Assembly (NCBI GenBank): GCA_019918135.1
Contig: WBZZ01001002.1
Location: 139,001 to 203,000 of the forward strand
Length of the DNA: 64,000 nt
Direction: 5' to 3'
DNA from: Paulinella micropora
Lineage: Eukaryota; Cercozoa; Imbricatea; Euglyphida; Paulinellidae
Shown: piece after piece, positions 41,444-51,136 of the stretch
How the letters are laid out: each line of letters opens with the position of its first letter
Numbering within the stretch: position 1 is the stretch's first letter
Translations under genes and position numbers: made by a program
The notes under the pieces: model-generated
Databases searched by the model: none
What the model saw: only the letters and a program-made list of their open reading frames with translations
What the model was told of the DNA's origin: nothing

Positions 41444-41721
41444 AACACCAAAAAAACTGTACGGGGTCCTCAGAAGAAGAAGTCATGGTCGGTTCCCTTT
41501 CTTATACATTTAAAAAAAAGACAGGTGTGTCCAAAGATAAAGACCGCGCACGCTCTTGGTAAGGGAAGAACTGTAGGTGGGGGGACAGGTGTCCGCCCCC
41601 CCCCCCCCCCCGCCCCTTAGCCCGGACGGAAAAAAAAGAAAGAGAGAAGAGAAGGCATCGACTGAAGATGGTAAATTTTCCCAAAGGCTGAACTCTCTGT
41701 TGGAGATTACAGCGAGCGAGC

Positions 41722-42558
41722 ATGGACGACGAAGGGCCACTCCAGCCGTGCAGCCCGTCGCGGGAGCCCGGCAACATCATCACGCTTGACGTCGGGGGTA
41801 CTCTCTTCAAGACCCGGGCCGAAACCCTGCAGGCCCGCAGTGGCTTTTTCCGAGAGGTCTTGGCGCCCGTCGTGCGACGGGAGCCCCGCGAGGCGCTTTT
41901 TTTGGACTTGGACCCGGACGCCTTCAGCGTGATCTTGAAAAGTCAGAACGGGCTGCCCACGCGCCTTACTACAGTCCCTGGCGTGCTACTACGTGCTGGA
42001 ATTTACCAAGTACGCGGTGACTGCACAGAACGTCTTGTACGAAACAGAGCACAAGAGTTCTTTCCGGGCCGAGAAAACCCCGGCGCTCAGCCAATGTTGC
42101 CGCGAGTGCTGGACACCTCTCGGGTTTCCCGACGACTGGATTAACACGCACAAATCGGTCGAGGACAAGGGTGCGGATGGGTTCTCAAGCACGTTAGCAT
42201 CCGAGGCTACTGCGTTTGTTGCAGAACGAAAAACCCAGAGGCCGAGCCAGCCTTTCATTGGGAGGGCTCAAGCAGAAATGTCGATGAGCTGCCAGGCGCT
42301 GACTGGTCACACAAGCAAACTTTTTGTTTCTCGTTCGACCGCACCGCGACTTCGCCTAGCACCGTAGTCAGGCAGCTGCGGTACCTACAGGTGACGCCCT
42401 TCGATACCTTCCTCAGCTGGCCCCAATGGCGGAGGACGTCGGCTCCCGGGCCGGCCCGTCGTTGTAAGTGCCCCCCGAAAAAAGCACTAGTGCTACCACC
42501 AACTTTGAGCACAAAAGAGAAGAAGGAACAAGATGAAAAGAAGAAAAAACGCGGCTGA
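41722..42558 (+). CDS. BTB/POZ (T1/KCTD-type) protein
   Basis: The ATG at 41722 begins MDDEGPLQPCSPSREPGN. The segment IITLDVGGTLFKTRAETL with FFREVL and LFLDLDPDAFSVIL (about residues 18-75) matches the potassium-channel-tetramerisation type of BTB domain (VGGxxF, FxDRDP). These domains oligomerise and recruit cullin-3 ligases. Later coding sequence contains Cys pairs (SQCCRECWTPLGFPDDW), and the locus ends in a Lys-rich tail. The locus looks broken about twice. Confidence 0.7.
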
Positions 42559-42593
42559 TGGCTTGTATGTGTTTTTTTATATATTTTACTTTA

Positions 42594-42599
42594 TTAAAA
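42594..42599 (+). terminator. ATTAAA signal in a bidirectional 3' region
   Basis: ATTAAA on the plus strand lies 36 bases after the BTB locus stop, and the overlapping tttatt at 42590-42595 gives AATAAA on the minus strand downstream of the BRO-like gene. Confidence 0.35.
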
Positions 42600-42651
42600 A
42601 GGACGGCTTTATTCAAGCAATGGGAGTACGGGGGAGGGGATTGTCCGGCAG

Positions 42652-42800
42652 CGGCTCTAGCCGGTCTTCGGTAGCGCTTCGCCCCGAGCTATTCCCGCTC
42701 CGCCTCCAGCAATTGGACGAAAAACCCAGAGGCAGCGGCTCTAGCCGGTCTTCGGTAGCGCTTCGCCCCGAGCAATTCCCGCTCCGCCTCCAGCAATTGG
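42652..42800 (+). repeat. Tandem duplication, two copies of about 66-80 bp
   Basis: gcggctctagccggtcttc, gcttcgccccgag and cctccagcaattgga occur twice in the same order, at 42652-42718 and 42733-42799, with one substitution visible. It lies just past the end of the minus-strand BRO-like gene. Confidence 0.8.
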
Positions 42801-42802
42801 AT

Positions 42803-43551
42803 TCACCGCCGCTTCACGGCCGGCTCCGCTACCTCCTGCGGCGCTTCAGCCGCCACCGGTGCCACCGAACCCGCCGCCGGTGCCACCGGCGCCGGCGCAG
42901 CGGTAGGCAGCGCGGGCTGCACCACCCCCGCCAGCAGCTCGCGCCTGGTAGCCTCCGACAGCTCCTGCCGCCTGAGGGGCAGGGCCTGTTCCAACTCGAC
43001 ATCACCCGCACAGGCACGGGTGGCGAGGTTCGCTTGTTCACGCCTGATTAGTTTGTCGGCCGAGCCAGGGACCAGGGGCAGGATCTTAAGTAGGTCGCAC
43101 AACTGGTAACAATCTATTGCTGCGCCCCTTTGCCCGTTCGAACGTTTGAACGCAATTTTTTTGGGAAGAACCCCATGCACCCCAAAGTTGGGGTCGCCCA
43201 TTTTATCCTTCAGTCGGTCGTAGTCCTTTCTAGCAGCCTTGGTCGAACAGCCCTTGAGGGCTGCGATGACGTCGGTAATTGCATAGAAACCCGCTTGCTG
43301 GCGTTGGATATTTATCTTTAGGGTTTCTTCACTCAGGCCCATAAGCAAGGGGTTGTCTTGAATCGCGCCGTTGGTGGCAACGGACGCCACCGCGCGGGAT
43401 GGCTGGGGTGCGACCGCTGCAACTTGTCCCCGAGTTCGCTGTCCTCTGTATCGCTCCCGGAAGACGAGAACTCTACCGCCGTGGGCTCGGCGGAACGGCG
43501 CTGGGCACGCGTCCGCATCTTGACGGACAGCTCGCTCAGCCGGTTCTGCAT
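42803..43551 (-). CDS. BRO/KilA-N-type (MSV199-like) DNA-binding protein
   Basis: The ATG at 43551 starts MQNRLSELSVKMRTRAQRRS. After an acidic, Ser-rich head (SSSGSDTEDSE) a compact domain shows FYAITDVIAALKG, ARKDYDRLKDKMG, LPKKIAFKRSNGQ, then CYQLCDLLKILPLVPGSADK. The order of an opening strand with a D/N-V-I helix, a middle 'lpfk..nGk' segment and a closing 'LLKILP' helix is that of BRO-N/MSV199 DNA-binding domains in NCLDVs, baculoviruses and phages; the assignment is by pattern only. The tail is Ala/Pro/Val-rich and disordered. The locus looks broken about once. Confidence 0.5.
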
Positions 43552-44132
43552 CGGTACCACGCCGTGCACTGGCTGGTGGAAGGGCTGCAACGCTTGCGGC
43601 CGACGGAAGTGTGGGGTGGGGAATTTCTGCAATGGAAGGTAGCAACAAGATATTTTGGGGGGGAGGGGGGAACGAGGGCGGGGGAAAGGGCTAGCCTGCC
43701 GGGGAGGTTGGCTACCAGGGGAAGGGGAGGAAAGCCTGCACCCCCCCGCTCAGCCCCACGCGGGGCGGGGGGGGGGGGCCGCCTGCTCATGCGTGTGCCC
43801 GCGCTGGTCTCTTCGACTCAAGGGTGTCACACCCCCGGGGGAAGATTTTGTTCACGAAGAAAAAACTGATTTAATGAAGCCAGACGAAATCTTTTGCTAG
43901 TCTCTTGCAAAACCCCTTTGACAACAATCGCCTATTGTCAGTGCAATCGGCGCACTGTCTGGCGCACGGAAATCCGGCGTGCGCCTGCAAACACACACAC
44001 AGACACACACAGGAGGAGGCACGGTGGGCTTCAATATGCTGATGCTGCAAAAAAAGGTAACAGGCCTTTGGATAAAATGAGAATGAATATCCAAAAAGAC
44101 TTACCTCCTGAACATCCTGGTTGTTCTGGTTC
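43552..44132. other. Spacer with possible spliced 3' exon of the helicase gene
   Basis: A G-rich stretch (43660-43790) is followed by sequence that on the minus strand carries good splice-site matches (ggtaagt near 44107, ttttttgcag near 44049, a second tgtttgcag near 43989) and an open, Cys-containing frame ending at 43871 (ARQCADCTDNRRLLSKGFCKR). It could hold a short terminal exon of the gene at 44133. Confidence 0.35.
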
Positions 44133-46982
44133 TTACTCGTTTTTATCCAAAGGGTAATTTTCCACACGTTCGACCGACAGTCGGGACCTCTTGGAAGAAG
44201 ACACCTGCGCCTGCCGCTCCTCCCCCTTTCGCTTTTGTGCTTCCTTGTACTTTTTTTTCAAGGCCCTCCAGTTCTTGATGCCAGCAATTTGGCAGACACG
44301 CCTGCGCTCCGCCTTGCGCTGCGCCTTGCTATTCGCCTCTAACATATTTTCGACCGCGCGCCTGACCTCTTCCGTGCTCTCCTGCGCCGCTGCCAAGGTC
44401 AAAACCCTTTCCTGCCACTCCTTGACGCTGGAGCTCTCGCTGAGGCTCTCGCTGGGCCCCGATTCCGAGCCAGCCTCCTCCGTAGTGCCAATCAGCCATT
44501 GATCGAACTCGGCTTTAGGCACGATCCGCATATTTACGATACCATACGCCTTGAGCCGGCCCGCGTTGTGCTCCTTGTTCTTACAATTCACATACCGGCA
44601 CAGCCCCCCTCGACAGACTCCCGTGGGGTCGCACTCGTGTCCTACCTTGGACTTGCTGCGCGGACAGTATACGCAGTAGTTCACGCGCCCGTCTTTTTTG
44701 TGAGCACCCCTGCCAGCGCCTAGCCCCGTGCGCGGGGCAAACACCTCGAAATCATTTTGGCGCAGCGCGCTTTGGGGAATATTCTCGGCCTTTGTGCTAG
44801 GCTGTTTCAGCTCCTTCAGGTACCCCTCATACGCCGAGATAAAGTCTTCCCACAGAGTAAGGCGTCCTTTATCTGGGATCACCCCGTGCTCCTTTGACCC
44901 TTCGTGCAGGAACCGCGCCAGCACGTTCATGCGGCTTTCCACGTATTTCTGGTTCTGCCGGAGCTCGTCGGGCGCTATCTCTCGCCAGAAGTCAGCGCCC
45001 GGCTTCTCTTGCACAGTCATCCGGTAGCGGGCGATGCAGCGGAGTAGAACGTAGGGCAGCTCGGTTCTAGCGATGCGTTCTTTTAGATCCGATTGGACTT
45101 TTCCGGGAAACTGAGGCCAAAGTACCAGCGCAAGTCGTCGCTTCCACTGCCCTTGTTCATCGTTGTAATTCATGACCCAGTTCCCGCCCATAATCAGAGG
45201 AATCTTCCAGCGCAGGCCTGTGACGGCTGTCTTGTTCTTACGAGCAACGGCCACGTTCTCTCCTGTGATACAGCTTTGCATGGTGGCCTGGTCCAAAACA
45301 CTCGCAAAGTTTTGTGGCAGGTCCATACACATCACGAGCTCCTTCTGATAAAGGCCTTCCAGGCCAAACTTCTCCTCCATGTTTTTATTTATGACCCCTA
45401 CCTTGCCCACAGGCTTCATCAGCGCAATAAGATCCAAGACCGTGCCTTTGCCCGTTCCACCGTCCCCGAGCAGAAACGGCATGACTTGCCAATTATCAAA
45501 TTCTCCGACGCCGTACAAGAGCCTTCCGATCAGCACTTCGAACATGTAGCTCATTTCTTCGCTGAGCTGCAGTTTCAGCATGTTCGACCAAAGGGGGGTC
45601 AGGTACTCGTTCCCGGGGGCGTCTGGCATTCTTGCAAGATCTATTTCAAAGTCGTAAAAGTGATCTGTAAACGGAGGCATCTCTCCTTTTTCCTTGAATC
45701 CATCCCAGATACGATATTCCAAGGTCTTGATGTTGAACGAGCAATTGCGGAAGCTGACCCAGTCGCTCCGGATCGACGACTGTGTCATTAGCGGGAAGAA
45801 AGGGTGCGGTACACGGGCTAGGTACTTATCCAGAGTGTCACTGCCGGACCTGACATTGTCAGTGTAGTAGAGCGAAGACCCGAGCGCCTCCGCGGTGTAG
45901 GTTATATAATCGCTCGAATATTCATATACACCGGGAATGATCGCATGAGGCCTTAGGATAAAGCCTTCGTACCGCAGTAGCTTGTTCTCGTAGCCAGGGC
46001 GCACCAGCAGCTCGCGACAGCATTCCGTATCATTGGCCAGCTTGTTTAGATTAACGGGGCCATAGAGCCTATTTTTGTCCTCGATCGTTGGCAGGTAGCT
46101 GTCGCTATGGAACTCAACATCAAGCCCCAGCACATTCTTGACGTGAGCCTGTATACTCGCCAGCCTCGCGCCCGTAAAGACACGCTCCCCGCCCTTGTGT
46201 ACATTGCTTTCTACAAGCAGTTCATCATACTTGTAAACCCCGGTGTAAAGAGACTGGGAACGCAGGTAACTCATGACAGCCATCATGATTTTCAGTTCTT
46301 CCCGCTGATAGACGTACGAGACAAAAGTAGCCAGCTTGTTGGGTTTGTCGCTGAGCGACTCCACCAAAGCCCGCACCTCCGCAAAAACGTCCAAGCGTTT
46401 CAACTGCTTCGCTAAGCTCGTGCAAGCATGCGACCACTCGTGCATGAGGGGGCAGTCGATCAGGTAGTCGCGCCGCACAGACTTCTGGTTGATCACCGAG
46501 TTGAATTGCTTCTTGGCCCACTTTCTGTTCGCCGGGGTATCCTCTCGGCCGACCTGCTCCAACAACAGCTTTTGCATTGATTCCCGCTCGCCGTTCACAT
46601 ACTGGCGGAACAGGGCCGGCACTTTCGCCCGCTCTCTGTCGGCCAGCTGTGCCAGAATAGTAGCGGCGGCATTGCTTATGTCGATCGATTCGTAGTAGTA
46701 GCCAGAGACAAGACGCATGATCCATTTCGGAACATTTCCAATCGAACCTTCCCCGAAAGCCCTCCCTTTCTTGTCGTGTTTGCCGGGCATGTACTCTACG
46801 GGGTTTCGAGTAAGATCGCAGGATCCCAACAGCGCCTCGACAGCCAGCTCCCACTCATTCAGGTTTTCTAGCATGGAGATCTTTTTTAGCACCTTCTTTT
46901 CCATGCGTTGGCCTAACGTGAAAAGCGGCTTCGGAATCTCTTCCTCATCGTTGTCCCTTGCGGCCGGCCTTTTTCTAGGCAT
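44133..46982 (-). CDS. D5-type helicase-primase (superfamily 3)
   Basis: The 949-residue product starts MPRKRPAARDNDEEEIPK. The ATPase core has Walker A GDGGTGKGT (about residues 505-513), a Walker B-like strand LVMCMDLP (about 546) and the SF3 motif C region GGNWVMNYND (about 598). This is the order seen in NCLDV D5 and related helicases that unwind viral origins and prime synthesis. The N-terminal 350 residues are helical and unassigned; a clear primase motif was not recognised. A Cys/His cluster at about 768-805 (YCVYCPRSKSKVGHEC, GGLCRYVNCKNKEH) may be a zinc ribbon. The tail is basic and coiled. The gene is intact, less G+C-rich than its neighbours, and followed upstream by large foldbacks. 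Confidence 0.9.
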   Translation of the reverse strand: MPRKRPAARDNDEEEIPKPLFTLGQRMEKKVLKKISMLENLNEWELAVEALLGSCDLTRNPVEYMPGKHDKKGRAFGEGSIGNVPKWIMRLVSGYYYESIDISNAAATILAQLADRERAKVPALFRQYVNGERESMQKLLLEQVGREDTPANRKWAKKQFNSVINQKSVRRDYLIDCPLMHEWSHACTSLAKQLKRLDVFAEVRALVESLSDKPNKLATFVSYVYQREELKIMMAVMSYLRSQSLYTGVYKYDELLVESNVHKGGERVFTGARLASIQAHVKNVLGLDVEFHSDSYLPTIEDKNRLYGPVNLNKLANDTECCRELLVRPGYENKLLRYEGFILRPHAIIPGVYEYSSDYITYTAEALGSSLYYTDNVRSGSDTLDKYLARVPHPFFPLMTQSSIRSDWVSFRNCSFNIKTLEYRIWDGFKEKGEMPPFTDHFYDFEIDLARMPDAPGNEYLTPLWSNMLKLQLSEEMSYMFEVLIGRLLYGVGEFDNWQVMPFLLGDGGTGKGTVLDLIALMKPVGKVGVINKNMEEKFGLEGLYQKELVMCMDLPQNFASVLDQATMQSCITGENVAVARKNKTAVTGLRWKIPLIMGGNWVMNYNDEQGQWKRRLALVLWPQFPGKVQSDLKERIARTELPYVLLRCIARYRMTVQEKPGADFWREIAPDELRQNQKYVESRMNVLARFLHEGSKEHGVIPDKGRLTLWEDFISAYEGYLKELKQPSTKAENIPQSALRQNDFEVFAPRTGLGAGRGAHKKDGRVNYCVYCPRSKSKVGHECDPTGVCRGGLCRYVNCKNKEHNAGRLKAYGIVNMRIVPKAEFDQWLIGTTEEAGSESGPSESLSESSSVKEWQERVLTLAAAQESTEEVRRAVENMLEANSKAQRKAERRRVCQIAGIKNWRALKKKYKEAQKRKGEERQAQVSSSKRSRLSVERVENYPLDKNE

Positions 46983-47212
46983 GAATAAACCCTGCGCAAG
47001 AAAAAAATCAAAAGTTGGCTTTCACGGGCAACTCGACGTGAAATGGTATACACAAAAGAAAAGAAAAAAGGCAAAGGACTCTGTTACGTCCACTTTCCCC
47101 GGGTTTAATAAACACCCAAGAATGACACAGTCCCGAAGCCGCAGGCCGAGACCAAACCATTGTGCACTGCCAGAATCGCTCGTATCGGGTGGCTATTTCA
47201 GCCATATCACAC

Positions 47213-48560
47213 ACCCGCTCGGCGTGGCCGGGGGAGGGGGGGTAGGACGGGTGGACTGTGACCCGCTCGACGAGCAGCCTTTGTCTGTACGGGGGTGCAC
47301 GGGGGGACTGTGACCCGCTCGGCGTACAGCCTTGTCTGCACGGGGTGCCCTAGGGTTTTTTTTTGAGCCAAGAAACATAAAGTTTTAGGAGGGTGGGGTA
47401 AGGGGAGGGGGGTGGGACGGGGGGACTGTGACCCGCTCGACGAGCAGCTTTTGTCTGTACGGGTGTGCACAGGGGGTCTGTGACCCGCTCGACGTACAGC
47501 TTGTCTTTGTGGGTGTCCCCTAGGTTTTTTGATTTAAGAAACCTAAATGTATGGAGGGGTGGGGGGTGGACTGCGACCCGCCGCCTACAGAAAACCCTGG
47601 ACCGCTATATATCTCTGCTCACAAAAAGACCCTGACAACTAGTCCCCCGGCAGCCAATCAGACTCCCCTCGCAGGTCGGTCCCTGTGGGAGGAGACATCC
47701 GCTAGCACACGCCCTGCACCCATCAACGCTGAGACTTACCCCTCCTCTGTCCCTCCTTTCTTATCCTCCTTCTCATAATTTTCTTTTCTCTTTTCTTTGG
47801 GAATACAAGTTTATAATTCTCTTGGCTTAGGGAAGAGGATGGGGGTGAATAAATCGGAAACCCACCCCCCCCCTTCTCTGAGCCAAAGAAAATTAACAAC
47901 TTAAATTTCAAAAACAACAAGAAAAAAGGAGAGGGAGGGAAAGAGTTCGTTTTGTATGATATACCCGCTAACTATCCTCCCTCCCTGCACACCCCGCACA
48001 TACGGGCTGCACGCCGAGCGGGGTCACAGTCCTCCCGTGCACACCCCGCACATACGGGCTGCACGCCGAGCGGGGTCACAGTCCCACCGTCCTATCCCCC
48101 TCCCATTGCCCCACCCTCCTAAAACTTTATGTTTCTTGGCTCAAAAAAAATCCTTCGGCACCCCGTACAGACAAGACTGCACGCCGAGCGGGGTCACAGT
48201 CCTCCCTGCACACCCCGCACATACGGGCTGCACGCCGAGCGGGTGACAGTCCCCCCGTGCACACCCCGCACATACGGGCTGCACGCCGAGCGGGGTCACA
48301 GTCCCCCCGTCCTAACCCCCCCCCCCCTTACCCCACCCTCCTAAAACTTTATGTTTCTTGGCTCAAAAAAAATCCTTGGGCACCCCGTACAGACAAGACT
48401 GCACGCCGAGCGGGGTCACAGTCCTCCCGTGCACACCCCGCACATACGGGCTGCACGCCGAGCGGGGTCACAGTCCCACCGTGCTAATAGTATCCCCCTC
48501 CCATTGCCCCACCTTCCTAAAACTTTATGTTTCTTGGCTCAAAAAAAACCCTGGGCACCC
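47213..48560. repeat. Large foldback element with tandemly repeated arms
   Basis: The left arm (about 47213-47540) and right arm (about 47985-48560) are inverted relative to each other. Two building blocks recur. A is a 52-bp unit (tgcacaccccgcacatac, then cacgccgagcggggtc), tandem in the right arm (47986, 48038, about 48210, 48261, about 48431) and inverted in the left. B is a block of about 42 bp (ccctcctaaaactttatg, tttcttggctcaaaa) present three times on the right (48109, 48330, 48509) and once clearly on the left (47356-47400, inverted). The roughly 440-bp centre has a small open frame only. Confidence 0.85.
47551..47778 (+). other. Open frame in the loop of the foldback, doubtful
   Basis: A 75-residue frame (MEGWGVDCDPPPTENPGPLY) lies between the arms. 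It is Pro/Ser/Thr-rich with no motif, and may be chance. Confidence 0.2.
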
Positions 48561-48670
48561 AAGCCCTGGTTCCCGGGGTGGATTGTAACAACTTTTTTCA
48601 TACTCTTTGCCTTTTTTCTGTGTCGTATTGCCGGGAAATGTCTGACTAGTGCCATTTCTACCAGTACTGA

Positions 48671-48983
48671 CATAAAGAGAAAAAACTTTTCAGCCAGACC
48701 CCCCCCTGAAATAGTGAAAATGGAAAACTCCGTGGGGCCATGGAGGGTTTCATTGGCAACTGACTAGAATACGGCCTATTGAGAACTATTTAGTAATATA
48801 TACAAAATACTACAAAATTTCTAAGGCATTTTTTTGGTAGTATTTGTAGTATGAGAATATTTATCTATAGGCCGTATCTGAGCCTGTCACCAAGAACACA
48901 CCTCCGCGGGCCCGCGGAGTTTTCCATTTTCACTATTTCTTCACAGGGAGGGGGTCTGGCTGAAAAAGTTTTCTCTCTTTATG
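48671..48983. repeat. Second, A/T-rich nested hairpin
   Basis: The arms at 48671-48735 and 48909-48983 are inverted copies over about 65 bp (cataaagagaaaaaac, cagccagaccc, tagtgaaaatggaaaactcc). Nested inside are acggcctat/ataggccgt (48771 and 48867) and actacaaaat/gtagtat pairs. The right arm also holds the palindrome ccgcgggcccgcgg (48904-48917). The structure can fold into a cruciform of about 310 bp and is strongly A/T-rich in its centre, unlike the surroundings. Confidence 0.85.
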
Positions 48984-49210
48984 TCCGGCCCGCACGGAAA
49001 ATAAAGGCAATCTCTTACCTATCGATAAAAATTAACAAAAAAGGGTGGGGGGGGTGTCCGGACCAAGAGAGATTACCTTTTTGTGGTTTGCAAAGAAAAT
49101 CATTTTTACTGTTATACATTCAACTCAAATATCTGTGTCCGAGCCCCCGCACGCAGACGTTTAGTACTAGCAGAGAGGGAATGTTTTGAGATACAAAACT
49201 GAATACCTTT
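48984..49210. other. A/T-rich spacer next to the hairpin
   Basis: It carries a further small inverted pair (ggcaatctcttacc near 49008 and aagagagattacc near 49065) and no gene. Confidence 0.45.
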
Positions 49211-50908
49211 TTAGACGACCTTGGCCTGCTCCTCCAGGGCCCAGACAGGTCTGGCCGCGCCCGGCGTGTACGTCAGGGTAGGGAACACGGCCGCCTCGTC
49301 GTCCGAGAGCCACTCAGGCAGACCCCCGGCCAGCACCAGATGTTGCACGCGTGGGGGCAACGTCCGTTTCAGCCGGTCCTGCACCGCCTCGTCGTCCGAG
49401 AGCGCATGTTTCAGCCAGTCTTGCACCGTGCACACCGCCCGCCCGCGTGCCGCTCGGTTGTCCGTGCGTGCGCGCTCCCCCGTGCACACCGCTCTGTTCC
49501 TGAACAGAGCGGTTGCTTCCTGACAACCTCCAGCCGACGCGGCAGTGCGCTCACTGTCACACTGTCGCTCCAGCTCTTCTTCGGCCAACTGCATTTGGAG
49601 GCGTTCCTCTTCCTGGGCTAACCGCGCCCGGTGTCGCTCCTTTTCCTGGGCCAACCGCAATTTCAGACGTTCCTCTGCCGCGCTGGCCTCTGACACGCAA
49701 TACGAGCACGGCGCGTTATTTGCGCGGAGCTTGACGTCGGTCAGCGAATAACCACTCTCCGAGTTCCAGTGGAGCTTGCGCACGTCTACTTCTAGCTGAA
49801 CTGCCCCCGGAAACTTGTCATAAGCTTGCCAATGCCGCGGCTCCTTGTGACTACCGACGAAGACCTCGATCGACGCCACCACCCTCTTGTTCTGGTCTAA
49901 AATTGTCACGTCGGGCAGACGGCCGGCTTCTTCGTCGGCCGTCGCCAGCTTGACATCGCGGCCCGCAACCGCTGTACAGCCCTCGAAGCGCCGCTGCCGC
50001 TGGCACTGCGGCGCTAGCCCGGAGGCGCACGCGGACCAGCGAAACGTGATCTCGGGCAGCTTGCTCACGATCAGGTCGCTGCCCCGCGCGGCCAGCGCGG
50101 CCAGCGCGACCTTTCGCTGTTGCTCGGCCCTGGCCCTGGCCAGGGCCTGCGACTGGCGTTTTGCTTCTTCTTCGGCCTCCCTCGCCCTGAGTTTTTCGGC
50201 CACCCGGGTGGCACAAGGGGCACACGGCGCCCCAGACGTGTGTCGTTTGGTGTCCTGCAGCACCAAGGTCGTGCCGATTTTCGGAACCTGAGTGTTGAAG
50301 TCAATCTCCAACGCTACCGCCTGCGGGAACTTGGCGTAGGCCTCCCAGTGCCGCGGCTCTTTGCGGCTGCTTACCCGTATTTCGACAAACGCCACAACCG
50401 CCTGGTTCTGATCCAGAATTGTCACGTCGGGCCTGAGCCTAGCCTCTTCCGGGGACAAACCTACCAGTCGGCTGCTCGCGCCCAACGTTCGCTCCAGCAC
50501 CACGGTGCAGCCCGCAAAGCACCGTTCGGCGCGGCAGACGAGCGCCGGGGCACGGTTGGACCACCGGAACGTGATCTCGGCCAGCTTCGCTTCAATGAAC
50601 GCCTTGGCCAACAAGTGCAGGAGACCCTCGCCGCCGTGGCTTCCCGTAATGGGGCGCAGATGGAAGAAGTGCGCGCGCCTGCCATCGACACTCTCGCGCC
50701 TCGTAGACAGCGCCTGGTTGCACTGCGGGCAGTACAGCTTGGCTTGGCAGGCTTTTTTGTCCAGGGCCAACGCTTCCTGGACCGTGACGAGCCGTTCGCG
50801 CTCGGCCTCCTCGGACTGCTGCCACGACGCGAGCGGCACCAGCAAGCCCTGACTGTCCCCTAACCCCAGCTGGGCGGCCAAGTCCCTGTGCAGCGCCGCC
50901 AGCATCAT
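49211..50908 (-). CDS. CoiA-like protein with two tandem PD-(D/E)XK-type nuclease domains
   Basis: The start at 50908 (MMLAALHRDLAAQLGLG) is supported by alignment with the relative at 15933; an open extension to 50998 reads spacer. A zinc-type opening (YCPQCNQALS) and HFFHLRPITGSHGGEGLLHLLAK resemble the CoiA front end (Cys pair, then HF-H and a conserved helix). Two copies of a nuclease-like core follow: LRPDVTILDQNQAVVAFVEIRVS and LPDVTILDQNKRVVASIEVFVG. Each has PDV, a strand and E-x-R/F-V, and is followed by KEPRHWxAYxKFP. Between and after them are Glu/Arg-rich helices. CoiA is a bacterial competence/nuclease-like family. A role in viral DNA recombination or degradation is inferred. Frame intact. 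Confidence 0.7.
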   Translation of the reverse strand: MMLAALHRDLAAQLGLGDSQGLLVPLASWQQSEEAERERLVTVQEALALDKKACQAKLYCPQCNQALSTRRESVDGRRAHFFHLRPITGSHGGEGLLHLLAKAFIEAKLAEITFRWSNRAPALVCRAERCFAGCTVVLERTLGASSRLVGLSPEEARLRPDVTILDQNQAVVAFVEIRVSSRKEPRHWEAYAKFPQAVALEIDFNTQVPKIGTTLVLQDTKRHTSGAPCAPCATRVAEKLRAREAEEEAKRQSQALARARAEQQRKVALAALAARGSDLIVSKLPEITFRWSACASGLAPQCQRQRRFEGCTAVAGRDVKLATADEEAGRLPDVTILDQNKRVVASIEVFVGSHKEPRHWQAYDKFPGAVQLEVDVRKLHWNSESGYSLTDVKLRANNAPCSYCVSEASAAEERLKLRLAQEKERHRARLAQEEERLQMQLAEEELERQCDSERTAASAGGCQEATALFRNRAVCTGERARTDNRAARGRAVCTVQDWLKHALSDDEAVQDRLKRTLPPRVQHLVLAGGLPEWLSDDEAAVFPTLTYTPGAARPVWALEEQAKVV

Positions 50909-51136
50909 CAGCCAGTTTTTTCTTTTTGCGGAGGGGGGTTTGGTTTTTTTTGCGCTTTCTGCCCCCCCCCCTCCCGCTTCTCTCACCCCGGGCGGCACTT
51001 TTTTTTGGGGGGGGGGGGGGGCGGCCGCCGTCTGGCCCCCCCCCGCCCTCCCACACGTACGGGGAGAAGGATTTTCGACACCCTCTGTTTTTTTTCTCTG
51101 CTCGTCGTCCGTCCGTCCGGGGGGGGGGGGCCGACG

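Noticed and set aside
44191-46695. Plus-strand frames opposite the helicase-primase
   Set aside because: They are antisense to an intact gene with clear ATPase motifs and have no motifs of their own.
47986-48480. Repeat array considered as a CRISPR array
   Set aside because: Units are nearly contiguous with no unique spacers of constant length, are inverted elsewhere, and no cas genes are present.
44133-48990. Whole helicase-plus-foldback block as an integrated virophage- or Polinton-type element
   Set aside because: Only the helicase is present. No capsid, packaging ATPase, integrase or polymerase gene was found nearby, and the foldbacks lie on one side only.
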